Below are positions 25,976 through 34,562 of a stretch of DNA of 64,000 bases, piece after piece. Location of the stretch: NCBI RefSeq assembly GCF_902706035.1, contig NZ_CACSJA010000026.1:1-64000 (forward strand), written 5' to 3'. The stretch is from Pantoea sp. 18069. Lineage in GTDB: Bacteria > Pseudomonadota > Gammaproteobacteria > Burkholderiales > Burkholderiaceae_C. The first letter of the stretch is position 1. Every line of letters starts with the position of its first letter. Below the pieces are notes generated by a model, which had not been told where the DNA came from, ran no database searches, and was given only the letters and a program-made list of their open reading frames with translations. Both the position numbers and the translations under genes were made by a program.

Positions 25976-28461
25976 CCCAGCCGTTCGAAGCCCTCTGGCA
26001 CCAGACGCTCGATGCGCTGCTGGAGGCCGTCTGGCTGGTCGACGAGGAAACGCTCAGCATCCGCTTCGCCAATCGCGCGGCCGAGAAGCTCACGTCCTAT
26101 GACCGCCAGACCATGCAGGGCATGCCCGTGCAGGCGCTCGCGGCCACGCCCCAGGACCTGTGTCTCTGGGAGGATGCGAACCAGTGGCGCAGCGGCTCGC
26201 AGACCCTGACCCAGGTGCTGTGCCGCGATGGCGTCCTGCGGCCCGTCGAGCAGCGCGTCGAGCGCATCGCTTTCCCTTCGGGTGGCTCGGCCGGCTGGCT
26301 GATGCTGAGCATGCTCGACCGCAGCGAGCAGGCGCGCAACGAGAACGAACTCGAAGCCCTTCTGTCCGACCTGCGCGCGACGCTCGATTCCACGGCCGAC
26401 GGCATGCTGGTCTGCAGCCAGGACGGCGGCATACGCGCGTTCAACCACCGTCTGGCGACGATCTGGGGGCTGCCCCAGGGCATGCTGACGGAGCGCAACG
26501 ACGCGGGCATTCTCGATTACATGGCCGGCAAGGTCGTTGACCGGCAAGGCTATGCGCAGCGCCTGGAGGCGCTGCACCGCCAGCCCTTGCTGGAAAGCAC
26601 CGATGTGCTGGCGCTCGAGGGCGGGCAGATCATCGAGCGGCGCTCCGTGCCCCAGCTCAAGCGTGGCGCGCCCATCGGCCGCATCCATACTTTCCGCGAC
26701 ATCACGCGAGAAGTCGAAGTGCAGGCCGGCCTGGAGCTCGCCGCCCGGGTGTTCGACTGCAGCCTCGACGCGATTTTCATTGCCGACGCCGGCCACAGCC
26801 TGGTGCGCGCCAACCCCGCCTGCCTGCGACTGATGGGTGAGCGCAATGGCGCGGGGCGCGACGTGCGCGATCTGTTCGGCAGCAGCGTGCCGGCGAACTG
26901 GTATACGGCGGCGGCCCAGGAGTGGGGCACGGGCGGTTTCTGGCAGGGCAATCTCTGGCTGGACCAGGGCGCGGGGCAGCGCTGCCCGGTGCGCTTGTCC
27001 TGGGTGGCACTGCGCGATGCACAGAACGTGGTTTTCCAGACCATTGGCTTCATGCGCGATCTGACGCAGCAGCAGCAGGCCCAGCAGCGCATCGAGGAGC
27101 TGGCGTTCAGCGACGCGCTCACCGGCCTGCCCAACCGCCTGAGCCTGGCCGCGCACGTGGGCCAGGCCATCGAGCGGGCGGCGCAGACGCATGAAGTGTT
27201 CGCCATCCTGTTCATCGATCTCGACCATTTCAAGATCATCAACGACTCGCTGGGCCACCAGTTCGGTGACCGGGTGCTCAAGCTGGTCGCCGAGCGCCTG
27301 CAGGCCTGCCTGCGGTCGGCCGACATGCTCAGCCGCCTGGGCGGCGACGAGTTCGTGCTGTACCTCGAGGGCTGCGACGAGACTTTGGCGGCGAGCGTCG
27401 CGCAGCGCATACTGCGCGAAATGCTGCGGCCTTTCCTGCTCGACGGCCTGGGCTTTTCGGTGCAGTGCAGCATCGGCGTGGCGCAGTATCCGAGCCACGG
27501 CCATACGCTGGACGAACTCATCATGCAGGCGGACACGGCGATGTACCGCGTCAAGGAGCGCGGCCGCGGCCATTACAGCTTCTACCAGCCGCAGATGAAC
27601 TCCGGCCTGCTGTCGCGCATGAAGCTCGAGCACGCGATGCGCCAGGCGCTCGAGCACGGACGCATGGCGGTCTATTTCCAGCCGCAGGTGCATATCGGCA
27701 GCAACCGCATCATGGGCGCCGAAGCCCTGCTGCGCTGGACCGATCCCGATTTCGGCGTGGTCTCGCCCGCGGTGTTCATACCCATGGCCGAGGAGTCGGG
27801 CTATATCGTGACGCTGGGCGCCTGGGTGCTGGAGCAGTCGATCCGCGAAGCCGTGCACTGGAGCACCCAGGGTCTGCCGCTCAAAGTCTCGGTCAATGTG
27901 TCGGCGCTGGAGTTTCGCCAGACCGATTTTGTCGAGCGGCTGCAGTTGCTGCTGCTGCGCCATGGCCTGCCCTCGCACCTGCTGGAGCTCGAACTCACGG
28001 AAAGCATCCTGCTGCAGGACGCGCAGGAAATGGCGGCGCGCGTGCGCTCGATCGCCGAGCTGGGCGTGGGCCTGGTCATTGATGACTTCGGTACGGGTTA
28101 CTCGAGCCTTGGCTATCTGAAGAAGCTGCCTATCGCCAAGATCAAGATCGACCAGTCCTTTGTGCGCGGCCTGCCGCACGATCCGGGCGACCGCGCCATC
28201 GTCAGCGCGATCATCAGCCTGGGGCAGGCGCTGGGCACGGAAGTCGTCGCCGAAGGCGTGGAGACCAGCGAGCAACGCGACTGCCTGAGGGAGCTGCATT
28301 GCCACTTCTTCCAGGGCTTCCTGTGCTCGCCCGGCCTGCCTGCGCAAGCCTTCGGCGCACGCATGCGCGAGCAGGGCGTGCTCGTCGAGGACGAGTGGCG
28401 CTCCGGTTCGGCTGCGGGGCCAGGCCTGGGCATACAGAGCGGCAGCTCGGGTCGTCAGTAA
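25972..28461 (+). CDS. PAS-GGDEF-EAL signalling protein
   Basis: 829 residues. Two or three PAS-like sensor regions (about 1-420) are followed by GGDEF with RLGGDEF (about residue 457) and EAL with GAEALLRW (about 582), ELTES and DDFGTGYSSLGYLKKLPIAK. Both catalytic motifs look intact, so it could make and break c-di-GMP. No membrane helices are evident, suggesting a cytosolic sensor. The gene overlaps the HD-GYP gene by four bases, so two c-di-GMP enzymes are made together. Confidence 0.92.
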   Translation: MTQPFEALWHQTLDALLEAVWLVDEETLSIRFANRAAEKLTSYDRQTMQGMPVQALAATPQDLCLWEDANQWRSGSQTLTQVLCRDGVLRPVEQRVERIAFPSGGSAGWLMLSMLDRSEQARNENELEALLSDLRATLDSTADGMLVCSQDGGIRAFNHRLATIWGLPQGMLTERNDAGILDYMAGKVVDRQGYAQRLEALHRQPLLESTDVLALEGGQIIERRSVPQLKRGAPIGRIHTFRDITREVEVQAGLELAARVFDCSLDAIFIADAGHSLVRANPACLRLMGERNGAGRDVRDLFGSSVPANWYTAAAQEWGTGGFWQGNLWLDQGAGQRCPVRLSWVALRDAQNVVFQTIGFMRDLTQQQQAQQRIEELAFSDALTGLPNRLSLAAHVGQAIERAAQTHEVFAILFIDLDHFKIINDSLGHQFGDRVLKLVAERLQACLRSADMLSRLGGDEFVLYLEGCDETLAASVAQRILREMLRPFLLDGLGFSVQCSIGVAQYPSHGHTLDELIMQADTAMYRVKERGRGHYSFYQPQMNSGLLSRMKLEHAMRQALEHGRMAVYFQPQVHIGSNRIMGAEALLRWTDPDFGVVSPAVFIPMAEESGYIVTLGAWVLEQSIREAVHWSTQGLPLKVSVNVSALEFRQTDFVERLQLLLLRHGLPSHLLELELTESILLQDAQEMAARVRSIAELGVGLVIDDFGTGYSSLGYLKKLPIAKIKIDQSFVRGLPHDPGDRAIVSAIISLGQALGTEVVAEGVETSEQRDCLRELHCHFFQGFLCSPGLPAQAFGARMREQGVLVEDEWRSGSAAGPGLGIQSGSSGRQ

Positions 28462-28917
28462 CGCCCGACCCCTGCCTCGACGGGGCGGACCGGCCGGCGC
28501 CACCGCGGGCAGGTACTTGGGCCTGCGCTCCCACTGTTTGCGGCGGCCTGCCTTTTCCAGGGCATGGATCCGCCGCGCGCTGCCCGCTGCACGGGCATGC
28601 GTGGGCGCGTGCCTTGCTGCAGTGGTTTCAGAATGAAAATGCAGCGCAGTTAATGACATATATAGATACACTTTCTCGCAACGAGATTAATCATTGGTGT
28701 ATATGAATATGTTGTAATTAATTGCGACTATCATTTTTTAAATCCGGTTGATTTTTGGATTTGCTGTAGGCGTAAACCGACTGGCGTAAAACTTCATTTC
28801 CCACAGAGCAGGCCGGAATGGCGATATACATTAAATGCACATCTTGCTTACGGGTGAATGTGTTTGAAAATCAGCAGGCATTCATTAAATGCCTGCTTTG
28901 ATAGAAAAGGATTTCTT
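28462..28917. other. AT-rich intergenic region with hairpin before csbD
   Basis: No credible gene. From about 28640 to 28917 the sequence is far more AT-rich than its surroundings (for example TGACATATATAGATACAC and AATATGTTGTAATTAATTG). Just before the csbD ribosome-binding site, AGCAGGCATT (28873-28882) and AATGCCTGCT (28888-28897) form a perfect 10-bp hairpin. The region probably holds the promoter and a post-transcriptional control element for csbD. Confidence 0.55.
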
Positions 28918-29136
28918 ATGAACGAAGATCGAATCGCAGGCAACTGGAAACAATTCAAGGGCAAGCTCCGCGAGCAGTGGGGCAAGCTCACCGACGATGA
29001 TCTTGACGTCGTTGCCGGCAAGCGAGACCAGTTCATCGGCAAGATCCAGGAGCGTCAGGGCATCCTCAAGGAAGACGCCGAGAAGCAGCTCAAGGATTGG
29101 GAGGAGCGCAATCCCGATTTCCGCTTCGACGACTGA
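28918..29136 (+). CDS. CsbD family stress-response protein
   Basis: 72 residues, MNEDRIAGNWKQFKGKLREQWGKLTDDDLDVV..., a full-length CsbD-like protein as in YjbJ: small, highly charged and helical. Function is unknown, but the family is induced by general stress in several bacteria. AAAAGG precedes the ATG, and a perfect hairpin lies just upstream. It is followed about 100 bases later by a secreted repeat protein. Confidence 0.92.
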   Translation: MNEDRIAGNWKQFKGKLREQWGKLTDDDLDVVAGKRDQFIGKIQERQGILKEDAEKQLKDWEERNPDFRFDD

Positions 29137-29239
29137 CGGTTTTCTCCAGCATTCATTCTTTCAGATGCATTCAGGGCGCCGTATTTTATTTTCCATGCCG
29201 CGCTTTCTGTCTGTCCGTCATAAATAAAGGAAGATAATC

Positions 29240-29815
29240 ATGAACTTCAAACAGAAACTGACTGCCGTGTGCGCTGTTGTCTGCATGTCTTCGGTGTTTG
29301 CCGTGACGCCCGCAGAACACAAGGCCGCCAAGGAGCAGATCAGCGCTGATTACAAGGCGGCGAAAGCCCACTGTAATTCCCTGATGGGAAATGCAAAGGA
29401 CGTTTGTGAGAAGGAAGCCAAGGGCCGTGAAAAGGTCGCCGAGGCCGAACTCGATTACCGCGCTGACGCCAGCGAACGCAATCGCCATAACCTCGCCAAG
29501 GCCAAGGCCAATGCGATTTACGAGGTCGACAAGGAAAAGTGCGACGACCTCCAGGGCAATCCCAAGGATGTCTGCGTCAAGGATGCCAAGGCCGCCCGCG
29601 TGAAGGCGCTGGAAGCCGCAAAGGTTGCCGATGCACGCGCCGAAAGCAACGTCTCGCCGGCCCGCAAGGCTGCTGACGTGTCCGAAGCCCGCAAGGACGC
29701 AAGCCAGAATGTGCGTGAAGCCGAATACAAGGCTGCGCGTGAGCGTTGCGATGCCCTGAGCGGCGATGTCAAGGACAAGTGCGTTGCCGATGCCAAGCGC
29801 ATTCACGGGCAATAA
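29240..29815 (+). CDS. Exported protein with three Cys-pair repeats
   Basis: 191 residues. A signal peptide (about 1-22, ending SSVFA) is followed by a Lys/Ala/Glu-rich, probably helical chain. The motif C-x2-L-x-G-(N/D)-x-KD-x-C-x3-AK occurs three times: CNSLMGNAKDVC, CDDLQGNPKDVC and CDALSGDVKDKC. Each copy carries two Cys spaced eleven apart, so a disulfide-pinned helical hairpin is likely. I recognise no named function. It lies downstream of csbD, suggesting an envelope stress or metal role, which is inference. GGAAGATAATC precedes the ATG. Confidence 0.8.
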   Translation: MNFKQKLTAVCAVVCMSSVFAVTPAEHKAAKEQISADYKAAKAHCNSLMGNAKDVCEKEAKGREKVAEAELDYRADASERNRHNLAKAKANAIYEVDKEKCDDLQGNPKDVCVKDAKAARVKALEAAKVADARAESNVSPARKAADVSEARKDASQNVREAEYKAARERCDALSGDVKDKCVADAKRIHGQ

Positions 29816-29906
29816 CAGCACCCCGAGCTGCTTGCTGGCTCACGGCGGTATCGAAGGCTGCGCTCCAGGCCATTGCCAGCGATAACAGCCCATGCCGGCC
29901 ACCAAG

Positions 29907-29937
29907 GCCGCAGTCCCTCAATGGGGCTGCGGCTTTT
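29907..29937 (+). terminator. Intrinsic terminator after the Cys-repeat gene
   Basis: GCCGCAGTCCC and GGGGCTGCGGC form an 11-bp stem (one G-U-type pair), followed by TTTT and, a few bases later, another T-run. It lies about 90 bases after the stop codon. Confidence 0.75.
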
Positions 29938-29981
29938 GGCCCTTTTTTGGCCGGTCGCAGCCACTCGCAAATACGACAGGC

Positions 29982-30006
29982 AAAAAAAAGTCCGCCGAAG
30001 CGGACT
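29982..30006 (-). terminator. Intrinsic terminator of the zapA-6S RNA transcript
   Basis: Read on the minus strand, AGTCCGC-TTCG-GCGGACT is a perfect stem with a tetraloop followed by eight T. It lies about 50 bases beyond the 3' end of the 6S RNA. A second perfect hairpin, GTGCAAGCCT/AGGCTTGCAC (30022-30044), lies between the two. Confidence 0.85.
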
Positions 30007-30054
30007 GTATCAAAGCGCGAAGTGCAAGCCTTGCAGGCTTGCACGGGAATAGGT

Positions 30055-30222
30055 GTCTGCAAATCACCGGACCGGCATCCTGAACCGGGGTTCAGGGGGG
30101 CAAGGGCAGCTTGACGTTGGGTTCATCTAACGCGAGACGATCACGCTCACCAAGCGATGTACCAAGCCCGGGCTCAATGAGCATTGGTTCAAGGAAATAT
30201 AAAGCCCGGCAGATTTGCAGAC
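30055..30222 (-). ncRNA. ssrS: 6S RNA
   Basis: Located downstream of zapA, the usual place of ssrS in Proteobacteria. The ends GTCTGCAAATC (30222-30212) and GATTTGCAGAC (30065-30055) pair perfectly to close a long, mostly double-stranded rod. Inside are blocks matching E. coli 6S RNA, such as CTTGAACCAA, TTGGTGAGCGTG and GAACCCCGGTTCAGG around the central bubble. A -10-like TACAAT (30234-30229) sits 6-7 bases before the 5' end, so it probably has its own promoter. 6S RNA binds RNA polymerase holoenzyme. Exact ends are approximate. Confidence 0.88.
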
Positions 30223-30274
30223 GTCTTCATTGTAGTGTGGATGCACGCAACCTGGCGCTGGCCGCACAATTTTT

Positions 30275-30646
30275 TTACAGTAATTGTGCGTCGGCTTCGA
30301 GCGCCTGGTCGAGGCGCTCGAGCAGGGCGACGATGCGCTGGGCATCGGCCTGCTGCTGGATCATGGCCTGGGCCCAGGCGGCGGCAGCAGCGGGGTCCTC
30401 CTCGGCGGGCTGCTCCACGGGCTCTGCGACCGGTGCGGGCATGCGCTCGGCGGTCACGATGTCGAACGCCATGTTGAGCGCGGCGAGCACGGCCACGCGT
30501 TCGCGCGAGCGCACCTTGCCGGCATCGCGGATGCGGCCCATGGTGTCGTTGACGCGCGCGACCGCTTCGAGCAGGCGCTCTTCGTGGCCTTCCGGGCAGG
30601 TCAGCAGATAGCTTTGGTGCAGGATCTGGACGTCGAGCTGCTTCAT
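30275..30646 (-). CDS. zapA: Cell division protein ZapA
   Basis: 123 residues starting MKQLDVQILHQSYLLTCPEGHEERLLEAVARVN, matching ZapA, the FtsZ-ring stabiliser. The N-terminal globular part is followed by a helical tail with an extra Pro/Ala/Glu-rich insert (about residues 70-90). The ATG overlaps the stop of the upstream coiled-coil gene (ATGA), so the two are coupled. 6S RNA lies directly downstream. Confidence 0.92.
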   Translation of the reverse strand: MKQLDVQILHQSYLLTCPEGHEERLLEAVARVNDTMGRIRDAGKVRSRERVAVLAALNMAFDIVTAERMPAPVAEPVEQPAEEDPAAAAAWAQAMIQQQADAQRIVALLERLDQALEADAQLL

Positions 30647-30858
30647 GCGCCGGCCCCTTCGTTGCTGGGCAGGCGTTCGATCAACGCATCGACACGCGCC
30701 CGGGCGGCGCTCAGGCGTGAGCGCAGCGAATCGCGCTCCTGGGTCAGTGCGGCGACCTGTTCGGCCAGCAGGGCATTGGTACGCTGAAGCTCCTCGTGGC
30801 GCAACAGAAGTCGCTCCACGCGGTCGGAAATAAGGTCGAGGGGTGACTGGGCAGACAT
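30643..30858 (-). CDS. Short coiled-coil protein, ZapB-like (TIGR02449 type)
   Basis: 71 residues, almost entirely heptad pattern: LISDRVERLLLRHEELQRTN continuing LLAEQVAALTQERDSLRSRL. Proteins of this type precede zapA in many beta- and gammaproteobacteria and are thought to act in cell division like ZapB; that role is by analogy. It is the first gene of the minus-strand zapA unit and divergent from the first cobalamin riboswitch. Confidence 0.82.
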   Translation of the reverse strand: MSAQSPLDLISDRVERLLLRHEELQRTNALLAEQVAALTQERDSLRSRLSAARARVDALIERLPSNEGAGA

Positions 30859-31011
30859 AGACTGGTTGATTGTAGAACTTGTAGCCGCGGGTGTGCGTAA
30901 GAAACAGTAGCGCAGCGGCGTTGCGGCGTGCCAAATCCTCCCTGGTCCTACAAAAATGCCGGGCCCGTCGCATTGCCAGCGTGCGCAAACAGGCGCGGAT
31001 ACAATGGGCGC

Positions 31012-31222
31012 CGTTGGTGCTCATGCGCTTGGCTCTCAAGCGCATAGTTCAACGGGAAGCAGGGAGGAGCGGCCGTGATGCCGGCGTTCCGTGCCTGCGC
31101 TGCCCCCGCAACGGTCAGCGGATGAGCGTCTTGCGATGCTCGGCTCTTCTTTACTTGCCACTGGCGCTGCGCTGGGAAGGCTTGCAAGAGTGTGCTCCGC
31201 CCAGCCCGGATACCGGCCAACG
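31012..31222 (+). promoter_or_regulatory. Cobalamin riboswitch 1 (upstream of btuB)
   Basis: The P1 stem pairs CGTTGG (31012-31017) with CCAACG (31217-31222). Core blocks in order are GGTGC, a 9-bp hairpin ATGCGCTTG/CAAGCGCAT, AACGGGAAGC, GCTGCCCCCGCAACGGT and GCCCGGATACCGGCC (B12 box). A -10 TACAAT at 31000-31005 would start transcription at the first aptamer base. It controls btuB and probably the cobalamin genes behind it, switching them off when adenosylcobalamin is plentiful. A hairpin GCCGAC/GTCGGC (31269-31286) before the btuB start may be part of the expression platform. Confidence 0.93.
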
Positions 31223-31299
31223 AGGTGTGGTCCGTCGTCGCCCGCGACGCGGATTGCTTTGACCCATTGCCGACGGGAAGGTCGGCGCCGGGTGCCTTC

Positions 31300-33174
31300 A
31301 TGTTGATTTTCATGTCTTACCCTTCTTCTGGCGCTGCAGCGCCCATTGCCGCGCGCCCCGGTGTTCTGTTCCTGGCCTTGTCCGCTGTCTTCGGCGGCGT
31401 CTGCGCCCAGGCCCAGCCACTGCTGGAAACCCAGGTGCCCATGACCGTGGTCACGGCCGCGCGTGCGCCGCAGTCCGCGCAGGAACTGCTGGCCGACATG
31501 TCGGTCATCGACCGGGCCACGATAGAGGCCAGCGGCGCCACGGGCCTGGCCGATGTGCTCGTGCGCGTGCCGGGCATACAGATGGTGCGCAACGGCGGCA
31601 TAGGCAACACCACCAGCCTGATGCTGCGCGGCGCGGACACGGCGTACACGGCGGTCTATATCGACGGCATCCGCTTTTCCTCGCAAAGCGGCAGCGGTGG
31701 CCCGACCTGGGAAAGCATTCCGCTGGCAATGGTCGATCGCATCGAAGTGCTGCGCGGCCCGGCCGCGGCCATCTACGGCTCCGACGCCATGGGCGGCGTG
31801 GTGCAGATCTTCACGCGCCGCGCCGAGCATGCGTTTGCACCGTCGCTCACCGTAGGCGCAGGCTCGCGCGGCACACTGCGTGCGCAGGCCGGCGTCAGCG
31901 GCGTGGGCGGTGTGGACAAGGCCTGGGACTATGCGCTGGACATCGCCGGCGAGCGCAGCGACGGCTTCGACGTGCGGCCCAGCCGCAACCCCGACCGCGA
32001 TGGCTACAAAAGCCTGTCGGGCGCGGCCCGGCTGGGCTTGCGCATCAATGACAGCCACCAGTTGCGCGCTTCGCTGCTGGCCAGCGATATCGATGCGGGC
32101 TACGACAACAGCCCCCGGCTGGGCGTGGACGATCGCACCAAGCACCGCATGCACGCCGCGGGTCTCGAATGGAATGCGCAGTGGAGCGAGCGCTGGAGCA
32201 GCGTGCTCGCGCTCAATGCATCGCAGGACCGCTACGAAACCACGCCCACGGCCTATCTGAGCACCACGCAGCTGCGCGGCCTGTCGTGGCAGAACCACTG
32301 GCGCGTGGGCGCGCAGACTTTCTCGGCGACGCTGGAGCGCCGTGAGGATGCGCTGCAGAATGCGCCCGTGGACCGCGAACGCGCGCAGAATGCGCTCGCG
32401 CTCGGCTACCAGTGGCATGCGGACAAGCAGCACCTGCAGGGCCAGGTGCGCCATGACAGCGACAGCGAATTCGGCGACAAGCAGACCGGCAGCCTGGCCT
32501 ATGGCTACGACCTCACGCCGCAATGGCGCGCGACGGCCTCGGCGGCCACCTCGTTTCGCGCGCCCACGCTCTACCAGCGCTTCAGCAACTACGGCACGGC
32601 GAGCCTGACGCCGGAAAACGGCCGCAACCTCGAGCTGGGCGTACGCTACGGCGCCGGGCACGATACGTTCTCGGCCACGGCCTACCGCAACCGCATCCGC
32701 GACCAGGTCTCGTACCAGGCCGGCGCGCGCGGCTGCGCGAGTTCGCTGGGCTGCTATGTCAGCGTCGCCCAGGCCGAGTACCAGGGCCTGACGCTCGCGG
32801 CCGCGACCCGGGCGCTGGGCGTGCGCTGGCATGGTTCGCTGGACTTCAATTCCGCCAGGGATGGCTCCACCGGCCTGTACCTGACGCGCCGCGCCCGGCA
32901 GTTCGGCACGCTGGGCGCAAGCCGCCAGATCGCGGGCTGGCAATGGGGCGCCGACGTGCAGTGGAGCGCTCGCCGCTTCGACGATGCCGCCAACACCAAG
33001 GTGCTGGGCGGCTATGCGCTGTGGAATCTTTCTGCGAGCAAGTCGCTGGCGCGCGACTGGAAGCTGCTCGCGCGCCTGGACAATGCGTTCGACAAACACT
33101 ATGAGACCGCCGCTACCTACGCCACCGAAGGCCGGCGCTTCTTCGTGAGCCTGCAATGGACACCCACGCTCTGA
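31300..33174 (+). CDS. btuB: TonB-dependent vitamin B12 receptor BtuB
   Basis: Outer-membrane cobalamin/corrinoid receptor, about 624 residues. A signal peptide ends near GGVCAQAQ. The plug domain (MTVVTAARAPQSAQELLADM..., DRIEVLRGPAAAIYGSDAMGG) is followed by a beta-barrel ending in aromatic-rich RRFFVSLQWTPTL, typical of an outer-membrane C-terminus. It lies directly behind a cobalamin riboswitch. Start could be 31300 or 31312; neither has a perfect ribosome-binding site. Its 3' end overlaps cobB by 19 bases. Confidence 0.92.
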   Translation: MLIFMSYPSSGAAAPIAARPGVLFLALSAVFGGVCAQAQPLLETQVPMTVVTAARAPQSAQELLADMSVIDRATIEASGATGLADVLVRVPGIQMVRNGGIGNTTSLMLRGADTAYTAVYIDGIRFSSQSGSGGPTWESIPLAMVDRIEVLRGPAAAIYGSDAMGGVVQIFTRRAEHAFAPSLTVGAGSRGTLRAQAGVSGVGGVDKAWDYALDIAGERSDGFDVRPSRNPDRDGYKSLSGAARLGLRINDSHQLRASLLASDIDAGYDNSPRLGVDDRTKHRMHAAGLEWNAQWSERWSSVLALNASQDRYETTPTAYLSTTQLRGLSWQNHWRVGAQTFSATLERREDALQNAPVDRERAQNALALGYQWHADKQHLQGQVRHDSDSEFGDKQTGSLAYGYDLTPQWRATASAATSFRAPTLYQRFSNYGTASLTPENGRNLELGVRYGAGHDTFSATAYRNRIRDQVSYQAGARGCASSLGCYVSVAQAEYQGLTLAAATRALGVRWHGSLDFNSARDGSTGLYLTRRARQFGTLGASRQIAGWQWGADVQWSARRFDDAANTKVLGGYALWNLSASKSLARDWKLLARLDNAFDKHYETAATYATEGRRFFVSLQWTPTL

Positions 33175-34562
33175 CTTGCGTGCGCTGCCCGGCGCTGCTG
33201 ATCACCGCGCCCGCGTCGGGCCAGGGCAAGACCACGCTCACGGCCGCGCTTGCGCGCCTGCACACGCGCCAGGGGCGGCGCGTGCAGGTCTTCAAATGCG
33301 GGCCCGACCATCTGGACCCGCACTGGCACCAACTGGCCAGCGGCGCGCCCGTGCATTCGCTGGACCTGTGGATGACGGGCGAGGCCGATGCGCGCGCGCG
33401 CCTGCACGCTGCGGCGCAGACCGCCGACCTGATCCTGATCGAAGGCGTGATGGGCCTGTTCGACGGCAGCCCGAGCGCGGCCGACCTCGCGCGGCTGCTG
33501 GACATTCCGGTGCTTGCGGTGATAGATGCGTCGGCCATGTCCGCGACGCTGGGCGCGCTGGCGTTCGGGCTGCAGCATTTTCAGCCCGGCCTGCGCTGGG
33601 CCGGCGTGCTGGCCAACCGCGTGGCCAGTGCCCGCCATGCGCAGCTGCTGCAGGCTGGCGTGCGCGAGGACAGCCTGTGGCAAGGTGCGGTGCAACGTAT
33701 TTCTGCCGACGCGAGCCCACAGCCCGCGCTGCTGCCCCAGCGCCATCTGGGCCTGGTCGCGGCGCACGAACTCGACGATGGCCTGCAGCGGCTCGATGCC
33801 GCCGCCGATGCGCTCGCGGCCACGCCGCTGGGCCAGCGCAGCTGGCAGGACTGGCAGCAATGGACGGTGGAGTTTGCGCCGCCCGCGCATGCTCCCGCCG
33901 CAGGCGATCCCGAGGCCCTGGGCCTGTGGCTGTCGGGGCGCGTGATTGCCGTGGCGCGCGATGCGGCCTTCAGCTTTGTCTATCCCGCAAATCTTGACTG
34001 CCTGCGCGCGATGGGCGCGCAACTGCGCTTTTTCTCGCCGCTGGCCGGCGAGCGCCTGCCCGCGTGCGACGCGCTGTGGCTGCCCGGCGGCTACCCCGAG
34101 CTGCACGCCGCGCAGCTCGCGGCGCAGACCGGGCTGCAGGCCGACATCCTGGCCCACTGGCAGGCGAACAAGGCCATCTGGGCCGAATGCGGCGGTATGC
34201 TTGCGCTTTGCGAAGGCATTACCACCAGCGACGGCGCGTGGGCGCCGCTGTGGGGGCTGATGCCGGGCAGGGCGCAGATGCAAAAACGCCTCGCGGGCCT
34301 GGGCATGCAGCAACTGCCCACGCCCTGGGGGGCGCTGCGCGGCCACACTTTTCACTACGCGCAGCTTGACAGCCCGGCGACGCCGCTGGGGCGCAGCCAC
34401 CGGCCGGGCGAGGCTGCGGGCGAAGGCAGCGGCGAATGGCTGTACCGGCATGGCAGCCTGCACGCGAGTTTTTTCCATGCCTGGTTCGCTTCGCACCCCC
34501 GCGCCATCGCCGCGTTGCTGGGTGCGGGTGATGACGGACAAGATCGGGAGTTGGACGCATGA
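33156..34562 (+). CDS. cobB: Cobyrinic acid a,c-diamide synthase
   Basis: 468-residue amidotransferase that converts cobyrinate (or hydrogenobyrinate) to the a,c-diamide using glutamine and ATP. The N-terminal P-loop domain has ITAPASGQGKTTLTAAL. The C-terminal glutaminase domain has LPGGYPELHA and AECGGMLALCEG with the catalytic Cys. It starts inside the end of btuB and overlaps cobU by four bases. The early corrin-ring genes that would supply its substrate are not in this window. Confidence 0.93.
   Translation: MDTHALTCVRCPALLITAPASGQGKTTLTAALARLHTRQGRRVQVFKCGPDHLDPHWHQLASGAPVHSLDLWMTGEADARARLHAAAQTADLILIEGVMGLFDGSPSAADLARLLDIPVLAVIDASAMSATLGALAFGLQHFQPGLRWAGVLANRVASARHAQLLQAGVREDSLWQGAVQRISADASPQPALLPQRHLGLVAAHELDDGLQRLDAAADALAATPLGQRSWQDWQQWTVEFAPPAHAPAAGDPEALGLWLSGRVIAVARDAAFSFVYPANLDCLRAMGAQLRFFSPLAGERLPACDALWLPGGYPELHAAQLAAQTGLQADILAHWQANKAIWAECGGMLALCEGITTSDGAWAPLWGLMPGRAQMQKRLAGLGMQQLPTPWGALRGHTFHYAQLDSPATPLGRSHRPGEAAGEGSGEWLYRHGSLHASFFHAWFASHPRAIAALLGAGDDGQDRELDA

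Noticed and set aside
25921..28671. 916-residue open frame antisense to the GGDEF-EAL gene
   Set aside because: Same reasoning: no recognisable domains, and the plus-strand gene has all expected motifs.
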